DNA of 64,000 nucleotides from Fulvivirga marina (lineage in GTDB: Bacteria > Bacteroidota > Bacteroidia > Cytophagales > Cyclobacteriaceae), in the NCBI RefSeq assembly GCF_016775155.1, contig NZ_JAEUGD010000066.1, positions 250,763-314,762 of the forward strand. The letters run 5' to 3'. The notes beneath the pieces are model-generated. The model was not told where the DNA came from, searched no databases, and saw nothing but the letters and a program-made list of their open reading frames with translations. This document shows, piece by piece, positions 35,033 to 45,090 of the stretch. The position numbers were made by a program, and so were the translations under genes. The first letter of the stretch is position 1, and every line of letters begins with the position of its first letter.

Positions 35033-35040
35033 TATTTTTG
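35033..35040 (+). promoter_or_regulatory. -7 promoter box for the CapA-family gene
   Basis: TATTTTTG fits TAnnTTTG and lies 20 bp before the ATG at 35060. It lies downstream of an alternative ATG at 35003, which argues against that start. Confidence 0.5.
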
Positions 35041-35059
35041 CGCCCCCGTGATTAACACT

Positions 35060-36262
35060 ATGATATACACTTCAATAAAATATTTATGTCTGTTGTTGGC
35101 TATAACGGTAGTATTTAGTGCTTGTAAGGTATCCAGACCTTCTCAAAAAACTACTGAAAGTCAAACAGATACATTAGGAATCGTTAAAACAGATACCACT
35201 ATTCAAGAGCCTGCGGACTCAACAATAGCCCAAGTTCCCGAGGTTCAGGATTCTGTTGTCATTGGCATTCACCGTGTGCTCAAAGACACTCTGACCATAG
35301 TGGGTGTTGGAGATATCATGATGGGCACCAACTACCCTGAAAATTGGTACTTACCCTCCAATCATGGCGCTCAGTTATTTGCTGAAGTAGACACCATTCT
35401 TCGTAATGCTGATGTTACCTTTGGTAACCTGGAAGGTGTTATACTTAACAAAGGAGGAGATGCAAAATACTGTAGAGACCCAAAAGTTTGTTATATATTC
35501 CGGTCACCCGAATACCTGGCACAGAACCTGGTAAAAACAGGTTTTGATGTAATGAGCACTGCCAACAATCATGCAGGCGACTTCGGTACTCCCGGAAGAA
35601 AAAACACAATGAAGGTTCTGGACTCCCTGGGTATCAACCATGCAGGCCTACTCACCAATCCTTACACTACCTTTGAAAGAGATGGGATGCGATATGGTTT
35701 TGCTGCTTTTGCTCCCAATACAGGTACTGTAAGCATTAATGATATTGCCAACGCGAAGAAGATTGTTGCACACCTTGACTCTATAAGTGATATAGTTATC
35801 ATCAGCTTTCATGGAGGCGCTGAAGGCAGCAAATATCAACATGTAACGCGAAAGAATGAGTACTTCTATGGAGAGAACCGTGGCAATGTCTATTTATTTG
35901 CCCATCAGGTTATTGATGCCGGTGCTGATATTGTTTTTGGACATGGTCCGCACGTTACAAGGGCAGTCGAGGTTTACAAAAACAAGTTTATAGCATATAG
36001 CCTGGGCAATTTTTGCACCTACGCTCGATTTAATTTAAGAGGAGATAACGGACTGGCTCCTATCATTAAAGTTTTTACCGACAGCTATGGAAATTTTATA
36101 AAAGGTGAAATCACTCCAGTGATACAGATCGCTCCCGGAGGCCCCAGCATCGATCCTCAAAAGCGAGTCATCTCCCGTTTGCAACAACTTACCGAAAAAG
36201 ATTTCCCTGAAGTAAAAATAAAAATTGACGATAGCGGTATAATTACTTATATTCAAGACTGA
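35060..36262 (+). CDS. CapA family lipoprotein (poly-gamma-glutamate synthesis PgsA-like metallophosphatase)
   Basis: A 400-residue protein from the ATG at 35060, where the lipoprotein signal ends VVFSAC. After a Thr/Ser/Pro-rich linker comes a CapA/PGA_cap domain: GVGDIMMGTNYP, ADVTFGNLEGVI, TANNHAGDFG, ISFHGGAEG, GHGPHVTRAVEVY and YSLGNFC. These are the metal-binding His/Asp/Asn motifs of metallophosphatase-like CapA proteins, linked to capsular poly-gamma-glutamate or other exopolymers. No capB or capC is near. The precise function is unknown. It is followed after 7 bp by the MerR gene. Confidence 0.9.
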   Translation: MIYTSIKYLCLLLAITVVFSACKVSRPSQKTTESQTDTLGIVKTDTTIQEPADSTIAQVPEVQDSVVIGIHRVLKDTLTIVGVGDIMMGTNYPENWYLPSNHGAQLFAEVDTILRNADVTFGNLEGVILNKGGDAKYCRDPKVCYIFRSPEYLAQNLVKTGFDVMSTANNHAGDFGTPGRKNTMKVLDSLGINHAGLLTNPYTTFERDGMRYGFAAFAPNTGTVSINDIANAKKIVAHLDSISDIVIISFHGGAEGSKYQHVTRKNEYFYGENRGNVYLFAHQVIDAGADIVFGHGPHVTRAVEVYKNKFIAYSLGNFCTYARFNLRGDNGLAPIIKVFTDSYGNFIKGEITPVIQIAPGGPSIDPQKRVISRLQQLTEKDFPEVKIKIDDSGIITYIQD

Positions 36263-36269
36263 ATTATCC

Positions 36270-36608
36270 ATGCCTTATAAAGAGAAGACCATAGAGAAGA
36301 AGTACTACGCCATTGGAGAAGTGGCAGCTATGTTCAACGTGGCAACTTCATTAATTCGGTTCTGGGAAACCGAATTTGACATTATCAAACCAAAAAAAAA
36401 CCGCAAAGGTAATCGTCAGTTCACCAAAGAAGACATTGACAATGTAAGGCTTATCTACCATCTTGTAAAGGAAAGAGGTTTCACCCTGCAAGGAGCAAAG
36501 GACATGCTCAAGAATGACTCCAATGCAGTAAAAGATAAGATGGATATGATTGACTCTTTAACCAGGGTTAAGGAATTTCTCCAAGAATTGAGACAGCAGA
36601 TCCCTTAA
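36270..36608 (+). CDS. MerR family transcriptional regulator
   Basis: A 112-residue protein. The winged HTH is clear (YAIGEVAAMFNVATSLIRFWE, then NRQFTKEDIDNVRLIYHLVK). The C-terminal helix is short and there is no ligand-binding domain and no Cys cluster, so a metal-sensing role is unlikely. This small MerR type is found widely in Bacteroidota with unknown targets. It lies 7 bp after the CapA gene and 12 bp before dprA. Confidence 0.92.
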   Translation: MPYKEKTIEKKYYAIGEVAAMFNVATSLIRFWETEFDIIKPKKNRKGNRQFTKEDIDNVRLIYHLVKERGFTLQGAKDMLKNDSNAVKDKMDMIDSLTRVKEFLQELRQQIP

Positions 36609-36620
36609 GCAAATCACAAT

Positions 36621-37736
36621 ATGGATCAGAATCGGCTGGCTCAACTGGCACTACATTTCATTCCAGGAATTGGGAATTTCACGGTCAAACAACTCATTAG
36701 CTATTCTGGTTCTGCCGAAAATGTATTTAACCTGCCCAAGGCTAAACTGCTAAAAATACCAGGTATTGGTCCAGCTACGGCAAAATCAATACTGGAACAT
36801 CGCCCTTTCGCCAAAGCGGAAGAAGAACTAGTCAAGGCAGAAAAGGAAAATACGAGGTTACTTCTCTATTCAGACAAAGACTTCCCTCAAAGGTTGAAAC
36901 ACATTAACAATGCTCCTTCCCTACTATACTACAAAGGTAACGCTGACCTAAACGCAGAAAAGATAGTTGCTATTGTAGGAACAAGAAATGCTACTCAATA
37001 TGGACGAGATTTCACGGCAGAATTCATCGCAGGACTTAAATCTCACAACACTCTAATTGTAAGCGGATTAGCATATGGCATTGATATTCAAGCTCATAAA
37101 TGCTCTATAAAATCCGGACTGCCGACGGTAGGTGTAATGGCAAGTGGAATTGACATTATCTATCCGGCATTGCATAGAGAAACTGCGCAGCAAATGACCG
37201 GGTATGGCGGTATACTTTCCGAACATAGTTTCGGGAGCAAACCGGATGCTCCTAAATTCCCTGCGAGAAACAGAATCATTGCTGGTATGGCGGACGCTAT
37301 CGTAGTGGTAGAGGCTGCTAAAAAGGGAGGTGCCTTGATTACGGCAGAAATTGCCAATAGTTATAGCAAAGATGTATTTGCTGTTCCAGGGGACTTAAAA
37401 AGCTCTTTTTCAGAGGGGTGTAACAACCTGATTAAAACAAATAAGGCACATCTATTAACGAGCGTAAGTGATCTGGAATATATCATGAACTGGGCTCCTT
37501 TGGAAGAAGGAAAGAAAAAACCAGAGCCACAAATCGACATTTCATCCCTGGATGATGATGAAGCTTTGGTCTTTTCAGAACTAAAAAAACATGACACTGC
37601 TGTTGCCATAGATAACCTTAGCTGGCAAACCCAGCTTCCTGTAAGTAGATTAGCTTCAGTTTTACTGAACCTCGAATTCAAAGGGTTCGTTAACTCCTTA
37701 CCGGGAAAAAGCTATAAGCTTGCCAACAGTAAATGA
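36621..37736 (+). CDS. dprA: DNA-processing protein DprA
   Basis: A 371-residue DprA/Smf. An N-terminal helix-hairpin-helix (KLLKIPGIGPATAKSILEH) is followed by the Rossmann-like domain with AIVGTRNATQYGRDF, VSGLAYGIDIQAHK and the MASGIDIIYPALHRE region. A C-terminal winged-helix domain ends at SLPGKSYKLA. It binds incoming single-stranded DNA and loads RecA, so the organism may be naturally transformable. It overlaps the J-domain gene by 4 bp. Confidence 0.96.
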   Translation: MDQNRLAQLALHFIPGIGNFTVKQLISYSGSAENVFNLPKAKLLKIPGIGPATAKSILEHRPFAKAEEELVKAEKENTRLLLYSDKDFPQRLKHINNAPSLLYYKGNADLNAEKIVAIVGTRNATQYGRDFTAEFIAGLKSHNTLIVSGLAYGIDIQAHKCSIKSGLPTVGVMASGIDIIYPALHRETAQQMTGYGGILSEHSFGSKPDAPKFPARNRIIAGMADAIVVVEAAKKGGALITAEIANSYSKDVFAVPGDLKSSFSEGCNNLIKTNKAHLLTSVSDLEYIMNWAPLEEGKKKPEPQIDISSLDDDEALVFSELKKHDTAVAIDNLSWQTQLPVSRLASVLLNLEFKGFVNSLPGKSYKLANSK

Positions 37737-38770
37737 GAGATAATTACTATCACATTTTAGGACTGGACAATTTTGCCTCTCAGAGTGAAATAAAAAGTGC
37801 CTATCGGAGGTTAGCAAAGAAGTATCACCCAGATAAAAATTCCGGTGACCCTGATAGTGAGGAGAAGTTCAAAAGAGTCAATAAGGCGTACAAGGTCTTG
37901 ACAAACCCTGCCAAAAAGCCTAGCTATGATCAACTTTTGAAGCAGCAGATAGCGGCTCCAAATTCGCCTAATTATGCTCCCCGACAATCGCACTATACCA
38001 CTGAAAAGCGCAAGTATACTCCAACAGCATGGATGCTGGCCCGAGTCTTTATAATTGCTTTTATCATGGCAATTATACTCATCCCCATAGGGCTTATCTA
38101 TAAATCTTCAATAACTTCTTATGAAAGAGGTATGGAGGCTTTGCAAAAACAGGAATACTACCAGTCCCTAAACCATTTTGACCGTGCAATTACCACTTTC
38201 GGAGGTCGGGCAGTAGAAGCTGGAATTGAAGGAGGTAAGATATGCATCTACAACCTTCATAACTATGAGCAAGGATTATATTTTGTAAACCGTGGGTTGG
38301 AGCATGCTGAAAGGCAATCGCAGTTTGCCGAGCTATATTACCTGAAAGCACTTTCTTATAAAGGTCTCAGCAATTATGAAGAATCGATGAAAGCATTGAG
38401 TATGGCTGATTCTCTTCAATATACTACAGATAGTCTGGAGCTTCAGCTTGGCCTTTTGCATGCATTTGGCCTACACGAATTTAATAAAGGTGAGAAGAAC
38501 TTTAACTACCTTATTGAACACAATATCCATTTGCAAACAGCTCTATTTGGTAAGGCATGGTGCCTTCAAAATCAGGAACGGTATAGAGAGGCTGCCATTA
38601 CTTACTCAAAAGTTATAGAAATGGATCCAAGTCACGCTATTTCCTACTATTACAGGGGTTTGAATGAGATAAGCTATTATGACAGCTCAGCTGCCTGCCA
38701 AGACTTTGCTAACGCGATGGAGTTGGGATATTATAAAGCAGAAACTTTATTTAAATACCACTGTGAGTAG
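37733..38770 (+). CDS. J-domain protein with transmembrane helix and TPR repeats
   Basis: A 345-residue protein. Residues 1-70 are a J domain (HPD at 32-34) that should stimulate DnaK. One transmembrane helix spans about 100-120. The rest is a TPR array, with the last repeat ending in the region SYYYRGLNEISYYDSSAACQ. The membrane placement and TPRs suggest recruitment of DnaK to a membrane or envelope client. It is the fourth gene of the capA-merR-dprA run and ends before a bidirectional terminator. Confidence 0.9.
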   Translation: MRDNYYHILGLDNFASQSEIKSAYRRLAKKYHPDKNSGDPDSEEKFKRVNKAYKVLTNPAKKPSYDQLLKQQIAAPNSPNYAPRQSHYTTEKRKYTPTAWMLARVFIIAFIMAIILIPIGLIYKSSITSYERGMEALQKQEYYQSLNHFDRAITTFGGRAVEAGIEGGKICIYNLHNYEQGLYFVNRGLEHAERQSQFAELYYLKALSYKGLSNYEESMKALSMADSLQYTTDSLELQLGLLHAFGLHEFNKGEKNFNYLIEHNIHLQTALFGKAWCLQNQERYREAAITYSKVIEMDPSHAISYYYRGLNEISYYDSSAACQDFANAMELGYYKAETLFKYHCE

Positions 38771-38866
38771 TATTCTCGTTGATTCTTTTTATTTCAAACT
38801 CCTAACTCAAGTGCCTTATTCTTAACTTTCCATTTATTACAATGCGAAACACCAGACTCGGTATAC

Positions 38867-38897
38867 AAAAAAGACTCCGCCGAAGCAGAGTCCTTTT
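38867..38897. terminator. Bidirectional terminator
   Basis: AAAAGACTC and GAGTCCTTTT pair across a short loop between two convergent genes, with A and T runs on either side. Confidence 0.75.
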
Positions 38898-38914
38898 ACC
38901 ATGAAAAACCCCGA

Positions 38915-39565
38915 TTAGTTATCTTTATTATCATTATCAGTAGAATACATCCGCTGATTACATTGTTCCCTTATAATATCATATGCTTTTAAATCACCCA
39001 GTTCTCCTGCCTTACTTAGGTCAAGACATCCTTTCTGCAACTGACCAAACTCCAACCTGAGTACTCCACGCAGATAATAGGCGTCCACATTCTTTGGGTT
39101 GAGTTCCAATATTTTAGAACAGTCATTTATAGCGTCCTGATAGGCTTCCAGTTGTTGCTTTGCCTGCCCTCGTCTGTAATAGGCGTCCAGATTATTCGCA
39201 TCCATCTCAATAGTAGAAGAGTAATCCTCAATCGCTCCGTAATAGTCTTGCAATCTGTATTTGATATTACCTCTGGCAAAATAAGCTTCTGCGTATTTAT
39301 TATTCTTTTCGATAGCCGTATTGAAGTCTTTCATTGCTCCATGGATATCTTCAAATGCTTCTTTTATTTTTCCTCGCATATAGTAAGCCTGAGCATAGTT
39401 AGGATCAATTTCAATAGCTTTATTGTAATTGATTACAGCCTGCATATATTCACGCTGTTCATAAAGCTTCTTTCCTTTGTCCGTAAATTCTGCAGCTGTT
39501 TGTCCGTACGAGGTAATTGAAAGAATCAGACCAACGGCCACAATAATATATTTTTTCATTTTCAA
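38915..39565 (-). CDS. Secreted TPR-repeat protein
   Basis: A 216-residue protein with a signal peptide (ending TSYGQ) and five TPR units, each with the Y-x-R-G or Y-A-x-G pattern (YYMRGKIKEA, YFARGNIKYR, YYRRGQAKQQ, YYLRGVLRLE). The C-terminal KGCLDLSKAGELGD is seen in many Bacteroidota TPR proteins. It should act as a periplasmic protein-binding scaffold. No partner is evident. Confidence 0.9.
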   Translation of the reverse strand: MKMKKYIIVAVGLILSITSYGQTAAEFTDKGKKLYEQREYMQAVINYNKAIEIDPNYAQAYYMRGKIKEAFEDIHGAMKDFNTAIEKNNKYAEAYFARGNIKYRLQDYYGAIEDYSSTIEMDANNLDAYYRRGQAKQQLEAYQDAINDCSKILELNPKNVDAYYLRGVLRLEFGQLQKGCLDLSKAGELGDLKAYDIIREQCNQRMYSTDNDNKDN

Positions 39566-39634
39566 TTTTAATTGGTTTTTCAGGGTAACAAATTCCTAAC
39601 AAAAAGAATGCTAAAAACTTAAAATAAATTTAAA

Positions 39635-40489
39635 TCAATGAAACTGGGTAAAAATAGCAGGTGCAGCACCCACCGCCTCTAAGAAGAGTTTTTGATTTAG
39701 TCCTAAATCGGGATTTTTTGTCTCTAAATAGGACACAATTTTCTCCGTGGCAATATTTCCTACTAAATCATCTTTAGCCATGGGACATCCACCATACCCA
39801 TTGATAGCCCCATCAAAACGGCGACATCCAGCCATATAAGCAGCATCTATCTTTTCCTGGGCAGTATTAGGGTTGGAATGTAAATGCGCTCCGAATTCAA
39901 TATTAGGGTACCCCTTAATAAGGTTTTTATACAAATAAGTAATGTTTTCCCGATTTGAGACACCGATCGTATCTGCTAAAGAAACTATACCTATTCCCAT
40001 GGAAGACAATATATCCGTGAACTTACCCACTATTTCAACATCGTATGGATCGCCATATGGATTACCAAACCCCATAGAAATGTATGATACCAGCCGCTTA
40101 TTATGTTTTATACAGATCTCTTGTATTTCGTTGAGGGTATTGAGTGCCTCCGCAATCGACTTATTTGTATTTCTTTTCTGGAAAGTTTCAGATATGGAGA
40201 AAGGGAAACCCAGATAAGTAATAGCATCATATTGAGCCGCATCATGAGCCCCTCTGGTATTAGCTACAATGGCTAGCAATTTGGACTTGCTGTCTCTCAA
40301 ATCAAGCCCAGCCAGTACCTCAGCCGTATCCTTCATTTGAGGAATAGCTTTTGGAGAAACAAAACTTCCGAAATCGATGGTATCAAACCCAACTTTCAAA
40401 AGTTTATTTATATATTCAACCTTTAATTCAGTAGGTATAAATTCTTTGATACCTTGCATAGCATCTCTGGGGCACTCTATTATTTTCAT
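39635..40489 (-). CDS. Hydroxymethylglutaryl-CoA lyase
   Basis: A 284-residue HMGL-family TIM barrel from the ATG at 40489, chosen because the family starts at MKIIECPRDAMQGIKEFIP. FDTIDFGSFVSPKAIPQMKD, EFGAHLHSNP (metal His-x-His) and GCRRFDGAINGYGGCPMAKD (catalytic Cys) are present. It splits HMG-CoA to acetyl-CoA and acetoacetate in leucine breakdown. No other leucine-catabolic gene is near. The related isopropylmalate-type enzymes lack the GGCPMA motif, so the call is firm. Confidence 0.94.
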   Translation of the reverse strand: MKIIECPRDAMQGIKEFIPTELKVEYINKLLKVGFDTIDFGSFVSPKAIPQMKDTAEVLAGLDLRDSKSKLLAIVANTRGAHDAAQYDAITYLGFPFSISETFQKRNTNKSIAEALNTLNEIQEICIKHNKRLVSYISMGFGNPYGDPYDVEIVGKFTDILSSMGIGIVSLADTIGVSNRENITYLYKNLIKGYPNIEFGAHLHSNPNTAQEKIDAAYMAGCRRFDGAINGYGGCPMAKDDLVGNIATEKIVSYLETKNPDLGLNQKLFLEAVGAAPAIFTQFH

Positions 40490-40649
40490 ATCTGTTTTTA
40501 AGTAGGTATGCAAATGTATTAGTTAGGCCTATAAAAGACAAAAACATACCATTGAACGATCAAATTGTTTATTTATCCTTCACAATAAAAAAAATTATAG
40601 TTTTAATTTTTAGATTGACTATCCAAAACTTGCTAAAACATTAATTAAC

Positions 40650-42458
40650 ATGCCATTAACAGCTTTAACTGGTTCACTGGGGGTGAAACGAGCCGCTCAT
40701 TTATTGCGCAGAGCCACCTTTGGAGCATCAAAGCAGCAAATCGATGATTTTGCCAACCTAACCGCAGCGCAAGCCGTAGCTCAACTTTTTGCTACCAATC
40801 TACCTGATCCCACACTACCTCTTGATCCTGCCACTGGGCAGGAATGGGTTGAAAGTGGAGTGGTAGAAGGCGTAAATAGCGGTGACGATGAATTAAGGAA
40901 CTACTTCAAGGCCTGGTTCATTGGTCAGATGATGAGCACCGACATTGCTGCCAACCAAGAGCTAGCTTATGCTCTGAGAGAAAAAATCACCTTATTCCTA
41001 CATACTCATTTTACAACCATGGAGGAAAAAGTTGATGACAGCCGCGCATTGTACTTTCAAAATGCCTTATTTAGGCTATTTGCTTTTGATAAGGATGATG
41101 AAAATGTTGTAATAGTTGATGAGGACACTGGAAGCTCTCAAAATGAAATTGCACCGAGAAACTTTAAAGAACTCACCAAGAAAGTATGCATAGACAACGC
41201 TATGCTCATATTTCTTGATGGACGCCAGAACGTTAAGGGAAGTGTGAATGAAAACTATGCCCGGGAAATGTTCGAACTTTACACTATTGGTAGAGGGCTT
41301 GAAGCTCGTGTAAACGGTATGACCCCTCCAGGGCCTGGAGACTATTTCACATTTACGGAACAAGATGTCCAATCTGCTGCAAAAGTACTCTCCGGATTTG
41401 ATCGTGACGAAACTTATGAAACCATTGATCAATATACGGGTATTCCCAGAGGGCGAATCAAAGGAAATATTATTGCAACCCAACATGCAGGGGGAGTAAA
41501 GCAATTCAGTGATTACTTTAACGGGTATAATGGCGGCAAAGTGAGCCCTGACCCAACACTTTTACAAGGGGGACCAACTGAAGACAGTGCAATTGATGAA
41601 ATCAGCCAGCTGATAGATATGATCTATTCAAGGGAGGAAACAGCACGTCAAATTTGCCGTAAACTGTATCGTTTTTTCGTTTACTATGATATAGATGAAA
41701 ATCTCGATGATGATGTCATCGCCCAAATGGCGACCACTTTCACTGCCAATAACTTTAAAATCCAACCTGTATTGGAAGAACTCTTCCAAAGCGAACATTT
41801 CTATGATAATGTGGCTGGAGTAGACGACGATAAATTTGGCGGTATCATTAAATCGCCCCTTGACCTTATTCTAGGCACCTTAAAATTCCTGGAGATTAAG
41901 CTCCCGTCATACCAAAGCGATCTTGAGAATTTCTACATGATGGCCAATAGCCTAATGGATTTGATGAACCGCCAGGGAATGACATTTTATGAACCTTATG
42001 AGGTAGCAGGCTATGTGGCTTACCACCAATACCCTGTTTATAACAGAAACTGGATATCCACAAATTATCTCACTCAACGTTATGATTACATACGTCAGTT
42101 GATGAACCAAAATGAGGGTTTGCCGGCCTTTGACTTATTGGAATATGTAAAACTAAACTTCAATGCCCAGGCTACGGACGCAAAGCAATTTATTACAACA
42201 CTTGCCCCCTATATTTTCCCGTTTGCTGAAAATCTTGATTATGAAGTAGACGGTGGCGACCTAACCAAGGAACGCATCAGGTACTTTTTACAGGTATTTA
42301 TCCAGTTCGATGATTACCAGGATACAGCAGCTGTTAATCAGGCCAATTCGGACTGGGGTAGTTTGTATGCCGATCCTTCTAAATACCTGGAAGCCGGGGA
42401 ATACTTAAGAAGGCTTTTTAACGCAATGATGCAGTCTCCTGAATACCAACTATTTTAA
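40650..42458 (+). CDS. DUF1800 domain-containing protein
   Basis: A 602-residue protein of the DUF1800 family. Family signs are KRAAHLLRRATFGAS near the N-terminus, EKITLFLHTHFTT, NENYAREMFELYTIG and FKIQPVLEELFQSEHFYD. There is no evident signal peptide, although many relatives are exported. It lies 3 bp before the DUF1501 gene, and the pair is almost always found together. The function of the pair is unknown. Confidence 0.92.
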   Translation: MPLTALTGSLGVKRAAHLLRRATFGASKQQIDDFANLTAAQAVAQLFATNLPDPTLPLDPATGQEWVESGVVEGVNSGDDELRNYFKAWFIGQMMSTDIAANQELAYALREKITLFLHTHFTTMEEKVDDSRALYFQNALFRLFAFDKDDENVVIVDEDTGSSQNEIAPRNFKELTKKVCIDNAMLIFLDGRQNVKGSVNENYAREMFELYTIGRGLEARVNGMTPPGPGDYFTFTEQDVQSAAKVLSGFDRDETYETIDQYTGIPRGRIKGNIIATQHAGGVKQFSDYFNGYNGGKVSPDPTLLQGGPTEDSAIDEISQLIDMIYSREETARQICRKLYRFFVYYDIDENLDDDVIAQMATTFTANNFKIQPVLEELFQSEHFYDNVAGVDDDKFGGIIKSPLDLILGTLKFLEIKLPSYQSDLENFYMMANSLMDLMNRQGMTFYEPYEVAGYVAYHQYPVYNRNWISTNYLTQRYDYIRQLMNQNEGLPAFDLLEYVKLNFNAQATDAKQFITTLAPYIFPFAENLDYEVDGGDLTKERIRYFLQVFIQFDDYQDTAAVNQANSDWGSLYADPSKYLEAGEYLRRLFNAMMQSPEYQLF

Positions 42459-42461
42459 ACC

Positions 42462-44177
42462 ATGAAAAGAAGAAAATTCCTTAAACAGCTACCCATGTTA
42501 GCGGGTGCTTCGCTGGCATTGAATAATATACCTATCCGTGTCATGGGTGAGTCAAGTCATTTCCTCAGGTTGGCAGACCAAAGTAACAGCGATCGTGTTA
42601 TGGTCATTATTCAGCTTCATGGAGGAAATGACGGCTTAAATGCTGTCATTCCGATAGAGCAATATGACCTGTATTATAGCAGGAGAGCTAACATTGCAAT
42701 TCCAGCTAAAAACAGTGTAAGAAGATACATTCCTCTAGACTCTACCCTACCGTCAGCCGATCAAGTAGGCCTTCACCCCGATATGATTGGGGCTAAAGAC
42801 CTATATGACCGAGGTCGGATGGCCATAGTTCAAGGTGTCTCATATCCTAACAACAATGGCTCTCATTTCAGGGGGCGCGATATATGGCACATGGGAGGTG
42901 GATTTGATGATTATTATTCATCAGGTTGGGTAGGTAGATTTCTTCAGAACAATTATTTACCCAAAGTTTACCCTAATGATTTTCCCAATGCGGAAATGCC
43001 TGACCCCTTGGCTATAGAAGTTGGAAGTGATGTTTCTCTAATGTTTCATCAGCATGGCAACATTCCCACTTCTATTTCTATCCCGGGAGGCCCTCAGGGG
43101 TTCGCCGATTTGGTAGAAAGCCTTGAAGGTTTTGATGATAAGCTTATTGACCCACGAGGCAAACCACCTGTTGGTTTAGACAACTCTCCTTATGGTAAAG
43201 AGCTAAACTGGATACTTGGTTTAGAGGATAAGTCTGAAGATTACGCAGCCAGGCTCCTGGAAGTTTGGAACAACGCCAGTGAAACCTCAGTCACCTACCC
43301 TGAAATATATCCTTTCAATGCCCCTTCTGGTAGCCTTACGAACCGATTAACCCCACAACTACAAGTAGTGGCTAGGCTAATTGCAGGGGGTGCAAAAACA
43401 AAAGTTTACCTAGTAAGAATTGGAGGTTTTGATACCCATGCAGGCCAGGTTGAAAGCTATGACCCAACAATGGGTTTACACGCTGCTTTAATGTATCATA
43501 TATCTTCTGCCATGAATGCTTTTCAAGCTGATCTTCGTTCGAGGGGTATTGAGGACCGCGTATTATCAATGACAACTTCAGAATTCGGACGAAGGATAGA
43601 CTCTAATGGTAGCTTTGGTACCGACCATGGTAAAGGTGGCCCAATGTTTATTTTTGGTAAATATGCTAAGCCTGGCGTATTAGGCACGAACCATGACTTG
43701 TCAACCGCCAATGGGAATATTGACATGCAACATGACTACAGGCAAGTTTATGCTACCATCCTAAAAGACTGGATGAAGGTAGATGAGGATGTTGTCAATA
43801 ATGATATATTCTTTGGTAACTTTATTGATGGTCCTAAAGAAGATGGCTCAGGAAACTATGAACCATTGCAATTAATTTCAGATGAGGTAACAGGTACTGA
43901 GGGTTTCTTTAAAGATCGGTTCAGGCTTAACAATGCCTATCCTAACCCAGCATCAGGGGTAACAAATATTTCTTTCTACATCAATGCTGAAAACCAGGTA
44001 AACATTAAACTAATTGACCAAAAAGGCCAACTGGTGAAATGGCTGATGCAAGAAAGAAAAGGTCCAGGGGAGCATTCATTTAAAGCTAATCTTGCCGGAA
44101 TCAAGCCCGGAGTTTATTTCTACCAAATAGAATCGGGTATATTAAAGGACACTAAAAAACTGATTATAAGAGAGTAA
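42462..44177 (+). CDS. DUF1501 protein with Tat-like signal and type IX secretion sorting domain
   Basis: A 571-residue protein. MKRRKFLKQLPMLAGASLAL looks like a Tat signal. The DUF1501 (sulfatase-like) domain has IIQLHGGNDGLNAVIPI, HPDMIGAKDLYDRGRMAIVQ, VRIGGFDTHAGQ and TTSEFGRRIDSNGSFGTDHG. The C-terminal 80 residues are a T9SS type A sorting domain (YPNPASGVTNISFYI, NLAGIKPGVYFYQIE, KKLIIRE). A Tat signal and a T9SS tail on one protein imply export by Tat followed by passage across the outer membrane. Confidence 0.93.
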   Translation: MKRRKFLKQLPMLAGASLALNNIPIRVMGESSHFLRLADQSNSDRVMVIIQLHGGNDGLNAVIPIEQYDLYYSRRANIAIPAKNSVRRYIPLDSTLPSADQVGLHPDMIGAKDLYDRGRMAIVQGVSYPNNNGSHFRGRDIWHMGGGFDDYYSSGWVGRFLQNNYLPKVYPNDFPNAEMPDPLAIEVGSDVSLMFHQHGNIPTSISIPGGPQGFADLVESLEGFDDKLIDPRGKPPVGLDNSPYGKELNWILGLEDKSEDYAARLLEVWNNASETSVTYPEIYPFNAPSGSLTNRLTPQLQVVARLIAGGAKTKVYLVRIGGFDTHAGQVESYDPTMGLHAALMYHISSAMNAFQADLRSRGIEDRVLSMTTSEFGRRIDSNGSFGTDHGKGGPMFIFGKYAKPGVLGTNHDLSTANGNIDMQHDYRQVYATILKDWMKVDEDVVNNDIFFGNFIDGPKEDGSGNYEPLQLISDEVTGTEGFFKDRFRLNNAYPNPASGVTNISFYINAENQVNIKLIDQKGQLVKWLMQERKGPGEHSFKANLAGIKPGVYFYQIESGILKDTKKLIIRE

Positions 44178-44184
44178 AGAATCA

Positions 44185-45078
44185 ATGAAAAACCTAACCA
44201 TTCTTCTTTTGAGCGCAGTGCTACTCCTAGGGCATCATGCTACAGAGGCTCAAAACAAGAGAAAGAGGGATAAAATGTATCCCGCATACAGCACTTCAAG
44301 ACCAAAAAAGGATGATCGCTTTTTGCAAACCCAATGGTGGCTGGGTTTTAGAGCGGGAGCAAACCTTACTGAGGCTAATCCGATAAGACGATTTTCTGGC
44401 TTTAGTCCAATCAATTATGACAAGGAGTTGAATGAGAAAACCTATAGCGGCTATGAGTTGCCAGGGGGGCATGCTGGTATTGAAATTACTTTCTACCACA
44501 GAGGTTTTTCCTTTAGCCTACAACCTAACTATAGAAGACAACGGTTCTCCTACTATAATGAGTTCACTTGGGAAGATGTCGAAAATCCCGACAATCGCCT
44601 GGACTTAAAATACGATCAGGACCACCAACTCGATTACATCGAGATCCCTTTCTTCATTAAATATGACCTTACAAGAGGGAATCTAAGACCATTTATCCAA
44701 ATTGGTGGTTACTACGCCACACTGGCAAATGCCAATAAGGCAGTAGAAATAACAGGAACCGATTATGCATCAGGAAATGCAGGCCCCTTCAATACCGAAA
44801 ATTTAGTTATTGGAGCCAAAGACTTATTTATTAAAAGTTCTTTTGGTGTAGCCGGAGGCGTAGGTGCCAGTTATGACTTCTGGAATATGCGAATCGTACT
44901 GGATGCTACTTATCGTTATGGCATGAATAATATCACAAATGCCAAAAACAGGTACTCGAAAAACGAATTAGCTGGTATTGGAGATGCTCTTGATGATGTT
45001 GAAATGCGCAATATATCATTCAGTATTGGCTTTTTATTCCCATTGAGGTTTATCAACAAACAGTTTGATGCAAATTAA
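44185..45078 (+). CDS. PorT-like outer-membrane beta-barrel protein
   Basis: A 297-residue protein with a signal peptide (ending HATEAQ). Its amphipathic strands alternate in the pattern WWLGFRAGANLTEANP, FSFSLQPNYRRQRFSY and IEIPFFIKYDL, typical of the outer-membrane barrel/PorT family. It lies 7 bp after the DUF1501 gene and may help place or anchor those proteins at the surface. Confidence 0.85.
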   Translation: MKNLTILLLSAVLLLGHHATEAQNKRKRDKMYPAYSTSRPKKDDRFLQTQWWLGFRAGANLTEANPIRRFSGFSPINYDKELNEKTYSGYELPGGHAGIEITFYHRGFSFSLQPNYRRQRFSYYNEFTWEDVENPDNRLDLKYDQDHQLDYIEIPFFIKYDLTRGNLRPFIQIGGYYATLANANKAVEITGTDYASGNAGPFNTENLVIGAKDLFIKSSFGVAGGVGASYDFWNMRIVLDATYRYGMNNITNAKNRYSKNELAGIGDALDDVEMRNISFSIGFLFPLRFINKQFDAN

Positions 45079-45090
45079 CATTCACCAACC